Positions 35,517-44,321 of a stretch of 64,000 nt of DNA are shown one piece after another. The stretch covers positions 124,001 through 188,000 of the forward strand of contig NZ_CP078091.1 in NCBI RefSeq assembly GCF_025917005.1. The letters are read 5' to 3'. The translations under genes were made by a program, and so were the position numbers. The notes under the pieces are model-generated. The model ran no database searches. It was not told the DNA's origin and worked only from the letters and a program-made list of their open reading frames with translations. The stretch comes from Porphyrobacter sp. ULC335 (GTDB lineage Bacteria > Pseudomonadota > Alphaproteobacteria > Sphingomonadales > Sphingomonadaceae). Every line of letters begins with the position of its first letter. Position 1 is the first letter of the stretch.

Positions 35517-36137
35517 TCACGCCTTCAGCTTGAAGGCAGGGCCGGCATAGACCCGCACCGCATTGCCGCGCTCGAGCTCCTGATGGGCCTGCCATTGGGA
35601 TCGGCGCGCATCGCAGAGCGCCTGCCCACGCCGTTCCTCCAGCATGATCGCGAGCTTCAGCCGCGCCAACTTGCGGTTGGCGTGCTGGGATCGCTGCTCT
35701 TGCGCCGTGGCGACAAGACCGGTGGGCAGGTGTGTCGCCCGCACCGCGCTGTCGGTCTTGTTGACATGCTGGCCGCCCGGCCCGCTCGCGCGCATGGCCT
35801 GATAGGCGACGTCGTGCTCCCCCAGATCGGGGACGGCATCGGGCTGCGGAGCCAGCGCCACGCCGACAAACCAGTTGCGGCGCTTGTGCCCTGGACGCTG
35901 GGGACTGGTGCCGATCCACTGGTTGGTGCCGACCCGCTCCATAGCAAAGGCGGACGCTCCCTCGCCCAGAATGCGCAGCAGGACGGAGGCTGGCAACGCC
36001 TCGGCCCCGTCGAGCACTTCGGCCTCCAGCCCGCTATCCCGCGCCTCCCGCGCAAAGGTGCGCGCCAGCTGCGCGACGACCCAGCGGCATTCCTGCGGGC
36101 CCTTGCCTGCCGTGATGTGAAGGATCACCTCAGCCAT
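35517..36137 (-). CDS. prfH: Peptide chain release factor homologue PrfH
   Basis: A 206-residue PrfH, a class I release-factor relative with the catalytic loop SGPGGQHVNK (GGQ at ~121-123) and a basic C-terminal helix, but without the codon-recognition domains of RF1/RF2. Published work shows PrfH rescues ribosomes with a cleaved decoding centre and works with its RtcB partner to religate the 16S rRNA. The start overlaps the RtcB2 gene by 8 bp. Convergent with rtcA (26 bp apart). Confidence 0.95.
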   Translation of the reverse strand: MAEVILHITAGKGPQECRWVVAQLARTFAREARDSGLEAEVLDGAEALPASVLLRILGEGASAFAMERVGTNQWIGTSPQRPGHKRRNWFVGVALAPQPDAVPDLGEHDVAYQAMRASGPGGQHVNKTDSAVRATHLPTGLVATAQEQRSQHANRKLARLKLAIMLEERRGQALCDARRSQWQAHQELERGNAVRVYAGPAFKLKA

Positions 36138-37248
36138 GCCGCCCCCTCGTCTTGTAGCTGAGCAGCGGGCGCAGCTGCGCGATCACACGGATCAGGCCCG
36201 CCTGCTCCAGATCGGCGATCACCATGGCGATGTCCTTGTAGGCATCGGGTGCCTCCTCGAAGATCAGGCGGCGGTCTTCGCAGATCACATGGCTGCCGAG
36301 CCCGGTGCGCTGCATGTCCGCCACGCTGAAGCGGCGCGAGAGGCGGGCGTGAGCGTCCTTGCGGCTCCATTTGCGGCCCGCACCATGCGCGAGCGAATGC
36401 AGCGCATGGTCGGCGTGATCGGCGAGCGGCTCGACCAGATAGCTGAAATCCCCGCGCGAGCCCGGGATTGTCACCAGACCACGGTCCGCAGGTGCAGCGC
36501 CCTTGCGGTGCAGCCAGCCGCCCTGATGTGGGGTCACGCTGTTGTGGCAGATATCCAGCACCTGCCTGCCATTCATGCCGAGGCACTCGAAAAAGCGCGT
36601 CGCAATGATCGCGCGGTTGACGATCCCCCACTGTAGAGCCGCATCGTGATCGGCGAGATAGGCTTGGGCTTCGGGGGTGTGGGCGATGATTCCGTGGGAG
36701 ATGTCGGCCTGCCGATGCGCCTGCTGCACGGCCTGACCCAACCCGCGCGAGCCGCTATGGACCATCATCCACACCCGGTCGTGCCGAAGCCCAAGCGCCG
36801 CAAAGCGGCCCTCGTCCGGGACCTGTTCGATCCGCAGGAATTCGACAAAGTGGTTGCCGCCGCCAATTGTGCCGATTGCCGGACTTGCAAGATCAGGCGA
36901 CAATCCGGCATCGGCCAGGGCGGCTCTCGCGTCGCCCGACCACGGCTCGTCCAGCCCCCGCAACTTGCGTTCGGCCGCAGCCAGCCTGAACTTGCGGACG
37001 AGACTATCAGTCTCCCACAGACCCATGCCGCAGCCGATGTCGCTTCCGACCAGATGCGGCCAGATCCGATCCGGCGACCAGAAGGCTGCACCAACGGCGA
37101 TGCCGTTTCCGGCGTGCAGATCCGGCAGACCCACAACACGCGCCATCCCTTCATAGCCTGCCGTTTTTTCAAGCTGGTCGACGGCAAGGGGATCGAAGCG
37201 CCGGTGGTCGGTCGCGATCAGAGTGATCGGGCTCATGTCGTCACGCAT
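36130..37248 (-). CDS. RtcB-family RNA ligase paired with PrfH (RtcB2)
   Basis: A 372-residue RtcB paralogue of the PrfH-associated clade. The metal-binding GSDIGCGMG has its Cys near residue 73, the nucleotide His is in AHGAGRKWSR, and HAGNGIAVG, GNHFVEFLR and VHSGSRGLG are present. The start at 37248 is fixed by a GGGGGAGG box 6 bp upstream; a longer frame to 37329 is ignored. It differs strongly from the RtcB at 33,206, so two non-redundant ligases exist. It is coupled to prfH and to a small upstream ORF. Confidence 0.93.
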   Translation of the reverse strand: MRDDMSPITLIATDHRRFDPLAVDQLEKTAGYEGMARVVGLPDLHAGNGIAVGAAFWSPDRIWPHLVGSDIGCGMGLWETDSLVRKFRLAAAERKLRGLDEPWSGDARAALADAGLSPDLASPAIGTIGGGNHFVEFLRIEQVPDEGRFAALGLRHDRVWMMVHSGSRGLGQAVQQAHRQADISHGIIAHTPEAQAYLADHDAALQWGIVNRAIIATRFFECLGMNGRQVLDICHNSVTPHQGGWLHRKGAAPADRGLVTIPGSRGDFSYLVEPLADHADHALHSLAHGAGRKWSRKDAHARLSRRFSVADMQRTGLGSHVICEDRRLIFEEAPDAYKDIAMVIADLEQAGLIRVIAQLRPLLSYKTRGRHG

Positions 37249-37375
37249 GGCGAGCCTCCCCCGGATGAGGATAGGCCGTGACGGCAACGACATTCGAAAT
37301 ATTGAGAAAGTGGGCGGCTTCAATGCCACCTACAGCAATCAGGCGATAGCTATCGCCCTTGAGAGAATTGCCCAT
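37241..37375 (-). CDS. Small ORF (44 aa) overlapping the RtcB2 start
   Basis: MGNSLKGDSYRLIAVGGIEA continues with AHFLNISNVVAVTAYPHPGE and ends ARHA. The composition is protein-like and the stop overlaps the RtcB2 start by 8 bp, the same overlap seen between RtcB2 and prfH. An AGGAACAG box precedes it. A second frame with a stronger AAAGGAG box (33 aa, 37,339-37,440) overlaps it upstream, so this may be one gene split by a frameshift or two leader peptides. No family recognised. Confidence 0.45.
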   Translation of the reverse strand: MGNSLKGDSYRLIAVGGIEAAHFLNISNVVAVTAYPHPGEARHA

Positions 37376-37556
37376 GCAATCTGTTCCTGAACACAGGGGA
37401 ATAGGATTTGACGGTGGTGACGGGCGAAAGTTGCACGCATGGTCTTCTCCTTTCCTTTTTCAGAACAGGCCGTTATTGGCGCGGCGGCCGGTTATCCGAG
37501 AATCGGCTCTGATACAAGCGTCTCCCGCGCGGGCATTAATCGGATCGAACAAAATC

Positions 37557-37901
37557 TTGAAAAACATCCTGTTCATCTGCAGCCAGAACCGATTGCGCAG
37601 TCCGACTGCTGAGCAGGTTTTCGCAGAGCATCCGGGAATTCAGGTTTCCTCGGCAGGAACCAACCAAGACGCCGAAAACCCTCTGACGACCGAACTGGTC
37701 GCCTGGGCCGACATTATCGTTGTGATGGAACGCCAGCACCGGACAAAGCTTCAAAAGCGCTTTCGCAATGCGCTACGTGGACAGCGCGTTATCTGTCTGG
37801 ATATTCCCGACGATTATGACTTCATGGACCCCGAACTTGTGAGGTTGCTAAAGTCGCGCATGGCTCAACATCTTCCGGTGATGGGGCCACCCCGCTCCTG
37901 A
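37557..37901 (+). CDS. Low-molecular-weight tyrosine phosphatase-like protein
   Basis: A ~114-residue protein with the LMW-PTP P-loop LFICSQNRLRSPTAE (C-x5-R-S) near residues 6-20 and a C-terminal ICLDIPDDYDFMDPELV acidic loop. The start is ambiguous: the family begins just before the first strand, which fits TTG 37557; an ATG at 37374 would add a non-conserved 61 residues. Short proteins of this class occur on mobile elements. It is unrelated in sequence to the RNA-repair genes beside it. Confidence 0.78.
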   Translation: MKNILFICSQNRLRSPTAEQVFAEHPGIQVSSAGTNQDAENPLTTELVAWADIIVVMERQHRTKLQKRFRNALRGQRVICLDIPDDYDFMDPELVRLLKSRMAQHLPVMGPPRS

Positions 37902-38132
37902 CAAATATTCATCTGACCACGCCATCCGGCATTCCCGCGGACCCATGGGAATGATCGGGATCCGGGGCGGCAGAGCTTTCATTTCAAAGGGATGGGAACG
38001 CGATATCGCGCCTCGCCAAAGCACCTGCAGGACGAGGGACATTGCAAATGGCCCCTCGGACAAAACAGACCATTTGCTAAACCGAAACGATTTGCCATTA
38101 GGAACAAGCGCATAGCCAATTCGGGGGCCCGC

Positions 38133-39536
38133 TTGGTACTATCTCTGCAGAAGATCGAGCAAATGGCACCTGACCAAGGCTCTCTTGCAGCGGCGAAGAA
38201 GCTGCTCAAGCCATCGCTCTGGCCGTCCTTGCAGGAAAATGGCGAGGGGCTGGTTTGGGGGGAATGCCAGGGCTCTGGTGCCACGCCCTACCGGATCGCC
38301 GTGACGGAGGCGGATGCAGGGTACAAGTGCACCTGCCCGAGCCGGAAGTTCCCGTGCAAGCACACTCTCGCGCTGATGTGGATGCGCGCCGACAACCGCG
38401 CCCCCTTTTCGACAGGCACGCCGCCCCAATGGGTCAATGACTGGCTGGGACGGAGGCGCGGGCCAACGCCGGGCGCAGCCGCGCCCAAGGCGGCCGAGCC
38501 TGCCGCCGACCGCCCTTCGATCGCAGCAGTGGTCGACGATGCGGCGCCCGTGCCGGATGCCGAAGCGGAAGCGCGGGCCGAGGCGCAGCGTGCGCGCAAC
38601 CGTGCGCAGCGCGAAAGTCTTATCGCCGAGGGCATTGGCGCGATGGAGCAATGGATCACCGATCAGCTTGAGCGCGGGCTGGCAGGGTTCGATCAGCGTG
38701 CCGCGCAGGACTGTGCCACACTCGCCAAGCGACTGGTCGACGCCAAGGCGGGCGGGCTCGCGAACCGCATCGCCGCGCTGCCTGCCGCGCTGTTCCGGGT
38801 GCCCGAGGACGAGCGCCCGCAAGTTGCCGCTCGCGCTCTGGCTGCCGCCTATCTCATCGGGCAAGCCTATACCCGGCAGGACAATCTGCCAGATCTGCTC
38901 AGGGCCGATGTCCGCCAGACCGTGGGTTGGAACCTGACGCGCGAGGCCTTGCTGGCGGACGCAAGCCTGCTGCGCGTCGATGGGCAATGGCGGGTACTGG
39001 CGGCGCGCGACGAAGTGCAACCCGATCGCCTGCGCCGGATCGAGACCTGGCTGCGGACTGATGCCGCAGGCGGGCATTGCGCCGTGCTGATCGACTTCAT
39101 CCCGGTCAGCGGCGGAGCGACGGGGAACCTGTATGTGCCGGGCGAGGTGCTGGACGCCGAACTGGTCTATTACCCCTCTCCCGTCCCCTTGCGCGCTCAG
39201 ATCATCGCCCATCGGGGCACGCGGGCCGCAGCGGACAGTTGGGCGGGCGAACATAACTCGCTTCCCGATGCCATCGACGCATGGCGTGGGGCGCTCGCCC
39301 GCAAGCCGTGGCTCGATACCTATCCGCTCGCCGCGTCGCAGGTGCGGGTACGCGCGGCCGGTGACCGCCTTTATGCCTGCGCAGGTGATCTCGCCCTGCC
39401 GCTCGCCGCGGCCAGTGACGAGGCGGCGCGGCCGCTCTGTACGGTCGATGCAATCAGCCTGTTCGGGTTGTGGGACGGGCGCGAATTGACGCCGTTGCTG
39501 GCGGAGACAGCGCTCGGCGAGTGGGTCGCACCGTGA
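38133..39536 (+). CDS. SWIM zinc-finger protein
   Basis: A ~467-residue protein with a SWIM motif CTCPSRKFPCKH (CxC-xn-CxH) near residues 66-77 and a Glu/Ala/Arg-rich helix after a Pro/Ala linker. The start is uncertain: TTG 38133 keeps the family-like LQKIEQMAPD lead-in, and ATG 38163 is the next choice. It is first of five genes whose stops and starts mostly overlap. SWIM fingers bind nucleic acids or proteins, and this type regularly sits beside DUF5691, MoxR, DUF5682 and VWA genes. Confidence 0.85.
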   Translation: MVLSLQKIEQMAPDQGSLAAAKKLLKPSLWPSLQENGEGLVWGECQGSGATPYRIAVTEADAGYKCTCPSRKFPCKHTLALMWMRADNRAPFSTGTPPQWVNDWLGRRRGPTPGAAAPKAAEPAADRPSIAAVVDDAAPVPDAEAEARAEAQRARNRAQRESLIAEGIGAMEQWITDQLERGLAGFDQRAAQDCATLAKRLVDAKAGGLANRIAALPAALFRVPEDERPQVAARALAAAYLIGQAYTRQDNLPDLLRADVRQTVGWNLTREALLADASLLRVDGQWRVLAARDEVQPDRLRRIETWLRTDAAGGHCAVLIDFIPVSGGATGNLYVPGEVLDAELVYYPSPVPLRAQIIAHRGTRAAADSWAGEHNSLPDAIDAWRGALARKPWLDTYPLAASQVRVRAAGDRLYACAGDLALPLAAASDEAARPLCTVDAISLFGLWDGRELTPLLAETALGEWVAP

Positions 39537-40943
39537 CGCCAGCCGCGATCCTCGACGCTCTGATGCAAGGGACCGGGCGCCGCCCGCTCCAGCCCGCTGG
39601 CGTGCTGGGGGAGGGGCTCGATGCGGGGTCGGACAACACACCCGCGCGAATGCTCGCGCTCGCCGTCCACGCGCATCTTTACGACCTGCCCGCGTCGCCT
39701 GAGCGTTTCGAAGAATCTGCCGCTGCTACCCGCGATGAGCGCCCGATCGTGCCCGAGGATGTGCGGCCGCTGATCGTGAAGCTGGTAACCGGCAAGGGCA
39801 ACTTGACCGACGATCCGGCGGCGCTGGCTCTGGCGCAGAGCCTCGATCGCCACGGCTACCGGCTCCATCCCTTCGATGTCCCGCGCCTCGCAACTTTCGT
39901 GCGCAAGCATGCGGACCTCCTCGGCATCGCACTGGCCGAAGCGGAGGGTGAAACCGGCAATCACTGGACGAGCTGGGAAACCCTCGATGAGAGCACCTGG
40001 ATGCTCGCCACACCGGCGCACAAGGCCAATTTCATCGCCGATCTGCGCCTGAGCGACCCGGCAAAGGCGCGTGCTCTCGTCGAGGCGCAATTGCCGCTCG
40101 AAAAGGCCGAAGTGAGGCTGCGCCTGATAGATGCTCTGGGCGCGGGGCTGAGCACCGATGATCGCCCCCTGCTGGAAAGCCTGGCGGGGGACCGCGCACC
40201 CACAGTCAAACGCGCGGTGACCCGGCTTCTGGCGCGACTTCCCGGCACTGGCGCGGCCGAGGCGCAGATTGCCGAGCTGCTGTCGCGGATCACACGGGGC
40301 AGCGCGGGACTTCTGCGCAAGCGCGTCACCCTGACCCTGCAAATGCCCGCCAACGTCAAATCGGCCACCGCCGAGACCGATTGGCTGGCGTCCAGTTTCG
40401 GGGGGGGTTGGCTGCTCTGCACTGGCTCAGGCATTCGGGATGACGCCCGCGGCGATGGTTGATGCCGCGCAACTTGATGCCCGCTTGATACGCGGGATCG
40501 CCTTTTCGGCCTGTGCCGAGCGCAACTGGCCGGTGCTTTCGGATATCTGCAATGGCCATGGGCCAGAGGTCTGGACCGCGTTTCTCCAAACCGGTCTTGC
40601 CAACTTCGGCCTCGTCACCCCTCGCGAACGGCTGGATTGGGCAAGCGCAGCCATTCGGGCGCAGCCGGGCCATTCGGGGCATGATCCGTTCCAGATTGTG
40701 GCGCTGCACCGCGCCATGGAGGGCCCTTTGCCGCTGGCACAGGCCCGCGCGATCTTTCAAGCCGCGACCCGATCGCGCCACATCACATCCGAAATGCTTA
40801 CCGCCGCCGTTGCCTTGATGCCCGACGGCGGCCTCGAAGAGGTCAGCCTCATGCTCGGACAGATGCCCCCTGACATAGCCGGGCGCGTGCAACTGCTCGC
40901 CAACATCCTCATACGTCTCAAGGAAGGACCTCGCCCGTCATGA
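39533..40943 (+). pseudogene. DUF5691 family protein, split by a +1 frameshift in a G8 run
   Basis: Two adjacent frames (39533-40462 and 40440-40943) together form one DUF5691 protein. The first runs to WLASSFGG and then leaves the family sequence. The second frame, read upstream of its ATG, continues GCSALAQAFGMTPAAMVDAA. They join if the run of eight G at 40,400-40,407 has seven, giving exactly 470 codons. GTG start 39533 overlaps the SWIM stop (GTGA), and the last stop overlaps the MoxR start. The cause is slippage in nature, phase variation or sequencing error. Confidence 0.85.
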
Positions 40944-42022
40944 CCAACCCTCGCCTGCGCCATAGCGCCGAAGACATCTATGCTGCCGAGCTGGACGCGC
41001 TGAAGCGCGACGATGACCGGCAGCGCCCGGCCAATTGGGCGATGTCGCCGCAGGCCGTGGTCGATTACATCATGGGCGGCACCGCCAGGGATGGCACCCA
41101 GATCAGCGCCAAGTACGTCGGCAACCGCCGCCTGATCGAAACAGCCGTGGCTACGCTGGCGACCGACCGCGCGTTGCTGCTGCTGGGCCTGCCCGGAACC
41201 GCCAAGTCGTGGGTATCCGAACACCTCGCCGCCGCGGTTTCCGGCACGTCCAACCGCGTGATCCAATGCACCGCGGGCACCGACGAGAACCAGATCCGCT
41301 ATGGTTGGAACTACGCGCTGCTGCTCGCCAAAGGACCGAGCCACGAGGCGCTGGTGCGCACCCCGCTGATGCGGGCGATGCAGGATGGCACACTGGTCCG
41401 CCTTGAGGAACTGACCCGCATGGGATCGGACGTGCAGGACACCCTGATCACGGTGCTGTCGGAAAAGATGATGCCGATCCCCGAGCTTGACGATGCGGTG
41501 CACGCGCGGCCCGGTTTCAATGTGATTGCCACCGCAAACAACCGCGACAAGGGCGTGAACGAGCTGTCCTCCGCACTCAAGCGGCGGTTCAACGTGGTGG
41601 TGCTGCCGCCCCCGGCGACGATCGACGAGGAGACCGAGATTGTCACCCGCCGCGTCCGGGAGATCGGAACGAACCTCTCGCTCCCGCCCGTCGCTCCGGC
41701 AGACAAGGAGATTGCCCGGATCGTCATGCTGTTCCGTGAGCTGCGCTCTGGCCAGACGCTTGACGGCAAGCTGCGCCTCAAGACCGTCAGCGGTTCTCTG
41801 TCGACCGCCGAGGCGATCTCGGTGGGGATCAGCGCATGGGCGGAAGCGGCGCATTTCGGCAATGGCGCGATCGATGCGTCGGCGATGGCGGCCAACCTGG
41901 TCGGCGCGATCGTCAAGGACCCGGGAGCCGACACGCTGGCGCTGGAGGAGTATCTCGAGAACGTGGTGCGCAAGCGCGATGGCTGGAAGGATCTCTACGG
42001 CGCGATCCGGGATGTGATGTAA
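40940..42022 (+). CDS. MoxR-like AAA+ ATPase
   Basis: A 360-residue AAA+ ATPase. Walker A LLGLPGTAKSWVSE lies near residue 80, a Walker B-like segment is TLVRLEELTRMG, and the sensor/arginine region IATANNRDKGVNELSSALKRRF follows, with a C-terminal helical lid. It overlaps the DUF5691 stop by 4 bp. MoxR ATPases generally work with VWA-domain proteins as chaperones or remodelers, and the VWA partner is two genes downstream. Confidence 0.93.
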   Translation: MTNPRLRHSAEDIYAAELDALKRDDDRQRPANWAMSPQAVVDYIMGGTARDGTQISAKYVGNRRLIETAVATLATDRALLLLGLPGTAKSWVSEHLAAAVSGTSNRVIQCTAGTDENQIRYGWNYALLLAKGPSHEALVRTPLMRAMQDGTLVRLEELTRMGSDVQDTLITVLSEKMMPIPELDDAVHARPGFNVIATANNRDKGVNELSSALKRRFNVVVLPPPATIDEETEIVTRRVREIGTNLSLPPVAPADKEIARIVMLFRELRSGQTLDGKLRLKTVSGSLSTAEAISVGISAWAEAAHFGNGAIDASAMAANLVGAIVKDPGADTLALEEYLENVVRKRDGWKDLYGAIRDVM

Positions 42023-42029
42023 GCCGAGG

Positions 42030-44321
42030 ATGGACTCGCGCGCGCATCTTTTCGGCATCCGCCACCATGGGCCGGGCTCGGCAGCGAGCCTAGTCGCGGC
42101 GCTCGATGCGCTCGATCCGGCGCTGGTGCTGATCGAGGGCGCGCCCGAGGCCGAGCCGCTGGCCGGATATGCCGCGCTTGCCGGAATGCAGCCGCCGCTG
42201 GCGATCCTGCATTATCAGGCAGATGATCCCGCCAATGCGATCTTCGCGCCTTTCGCGGAGTATTCGCCAGAGTGGCAGGCGATACGCTGGGCGCTCGCAC
42301 GCGGTCGACCAATCCGTTTCATCGACTGGCCTGCCGCGCATGCCCTCGCTTATGGCAAGGAGCAGGATACGCCACCGCCGGAGGGGGACGGCGATGAGCA
42401 AGATACCCCCCCTGAACCGGTCCCGCCGCCAACCTATTCCGACCCGCTCGATATGCTCGCGGCGGTCGCGGGCTACTCCGATGGCGAGGCGTGGTGGAAC
42501 GCCCTAGTCGAAAGTAGCCAGCCGGGCGCGGCGATGTTTGCTGCGATCGAGGCGGCCATCACCGAACTGCGCGGCGCAAGCGAGGCGGAAGGTGGCATTA
42601 GCCCGCAGCGCGAGGCGCGCGACAGGGTCCGCGAAGCCTTTATGCGGTTGGCTCTGCGTGCTGCGCTCAAGGACGAGCCGGGCGACATCGCGGTCGTGGT
42701 CGGCGCGTGGCATGTCCCTGCCCTGCGCGCCAAGGTGCCGCAGGCCGAGGACAAGGCGGCCATCCGTGCGTTGGAGAAGGTGAAGGTAGAATCCGCCTGG
42801 GTGCCCTGGAGCGACTCACGGCTTGCTTCGGCATCGGGGTACGGCGCGGGGGTGACGGCGCCGGGCTGGTATCGCCACCTTTGGCAGCTTCAGGGCGAGA
42901 GCGAGGCGATCTCGCCTGAAGCTTTCGCCGCCGGGTGGCAATCGCGCGTGTCGGGCCTGCTGCGCGAGGAAGGCCATGCGGTCGCCTCGGCCTCGACCAT
43001 CGAGGCCTCGCGGCTGGCCATCACGCTCGCCGCACTGCGCGGGGAGGCGACACCGGGGCTCGCCGATATGCACGATGCAACCCTCGCAGCGCTGTGTCAC
43101 GGCGACGAGATCGCCTACCGCCTGATCGAGCGCCGGCTCCTGTTCGGCGAGCGGGTGGGTGCTGTCGATCCGGCGGTGCCGCAGATGCCGCTCGCGGCGG
43201 ATCTCGAGCGCTGGCAGAAGCGCTGCCGGTTAAAGCCCGAGGATCTCGAGCGCGAAATCGCGCTCGACCTGCGCACGGAGGCCGGGTTGATGAAATCGAC
43301 CCTGCTGCACAGGTTGGCGCTGATCAACGTGCCTTGGGGCCGGCTGCTCGATGCCGAGGCCGGGCGCGGCACGTTTCGCCAGACCTGGCGCCTCGCGTGG
43401 AACCCGGGCCTCGCAGTCAATCTTGCGGAGGCGCTGGTCTATGGTGTCACCATCGAACAGGCCGCCGCGGGCAGGACGATGGCGCAGAGCCATGACACCA
43501 ATGACGTCGCGGTCCTCGCTGGGCTGGTCAAGGCCGCCCTGCTCGCCGACCTGCCCGACGCCGCCGAGCAGTGCATCACCCGGCTCCAGGCCGCCGCGGT
43601 CGGCAGCGGCGATCTGGTGCAACTGATGGATACAGTCCCCACGCTGGTCTCAATTCTGCGCTATGGCACCGCCCGCCCGATCCCGTCCGAGCAATTGAGC
43701 GCGCTCGTCTCGGCATTGGCGGCGGAGATCAATGCGGGGGCGCAGGCCGCGGCGGTGGATATCGAACCCGCTGCGGCCGAGGCCATGCGCCGGGCGATGG
43801 CGGGCTACGACCGCGCGTTGGCACTCCATGACGAGGCGCATCTCACCGAAATGTGGCACCGTGAGCTGGCCGCCATCGTCCAGCATGATCGCAGCGCGCC
43901 GGCGGTCGCAGGCCTCGCGCTGCGATTGCTGCACGACGGGCAAGTGTGGGAGGTCGAGCGCATCGCGGCCGGTTTTTCCCGGGCGCTTACCCCGCCCGCA
44001 CCTCCGGCGGCGGCGGGTGCGTTCGTCGAAAGCTTTCTGGCGGGCGGCGCGGAGGTGCTGATCCAAGATCGCCCCCTGCTCGCCGCGCTCGACACGTGGC
44101 TGGCCGAGCTCGATTCCGAGAGCTTCATCGAGTTGCTGCCGATGCTTCGGCGCGGGTTCAGCGGCTTTGCCGAGACAGGGCGCCAACGCATCATCGGGAT
44201 CATCGGCAGCGGCACAGTCGCCGCAGCCAGCGGCCCCGGCGCGCAGGACAACGATGCTTCGCCCGCCTTCATCGCCGAAGCGCTGCCGCTGCTGCGCACC
44301 ATCATGGGGATCACGCCATGA
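42030..44321 (+). CDS. DUF5682 family protein
   Basis: A 763-residue protein. The conserved N-terminus HLFGIRHHGPGSAASLVAAL with VLIEGAPEAE resembles the TraB/ChaN-like fold, in which His and Glu residues could bind metal; this is an inference. The remainder is Ala/Leu-rich helical repeat. It overlaps the VWA gene by 4 bp. Family members are found only with MoxR/VWA/SWIM partners as far as I know. No enzymatic activity is established. Confidence 0.88.
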   Translation: MDSRAHLFGIRHHGPGSAASLVAALDALDPALVLIEGAPEAEPLAGYAALAGMQPPLAILHYQADDPANAIFAPFAEYSPEWQAIRWALARGRPIRFIDWPAAHALAYGKEQDTPPPEGDGDEQDTPPEPVPPPTYSDPLDMLAAVAGYSDGEAWWNALVESSQPGAAMFAAIEAAITELRGASEAEGGISPQREARDRVREAFMRLALRAALKDEPGDIAVVVGAWHVPALRAKVPQAEDKAAIRALEKVKVESAWVPWSDSRLASASGYGAGVTAPGWYRHLWQLQGESEAISPEAFAAGWQSRVSGLLREEGHAVASASTIEASRLAITLAALRGEATPGLADMHDATLAALCHGDEIAYRLIERRLLFGERVGAVDPAVPQMPLAADLERWQKRCRLKPEDLEREIALDLRTEAGLMKSTLLHRLALINVPWGRLLDAEAGRGTFRQTWRLAWNPGLAVNLAEALVYGVTIEQAAAGRTMAQSHDTNDVAVLAGLVKAALLADLPDAAEQCITRLQAAAVGSGDLVQLMDTVPTLVSILRYGTARPIPSEQLSALVSALAAEINAGAQAAAVDIEPAAAEAMRRAMAGYDRALALHDEAHLTEMWHRELAAIVQHDRSAPAVAGLALRLLHDGQVWEVERIAAGFSRALTPPAPPAAAGAFVESFLAGGAEVLIQDRPLLAALDTWLAELDSESFIELLPMLRRGFSGFAETGRQRIIGIIGSGTVAAASGPGAQDNDASPAFIAEALPLLRTIMGITP

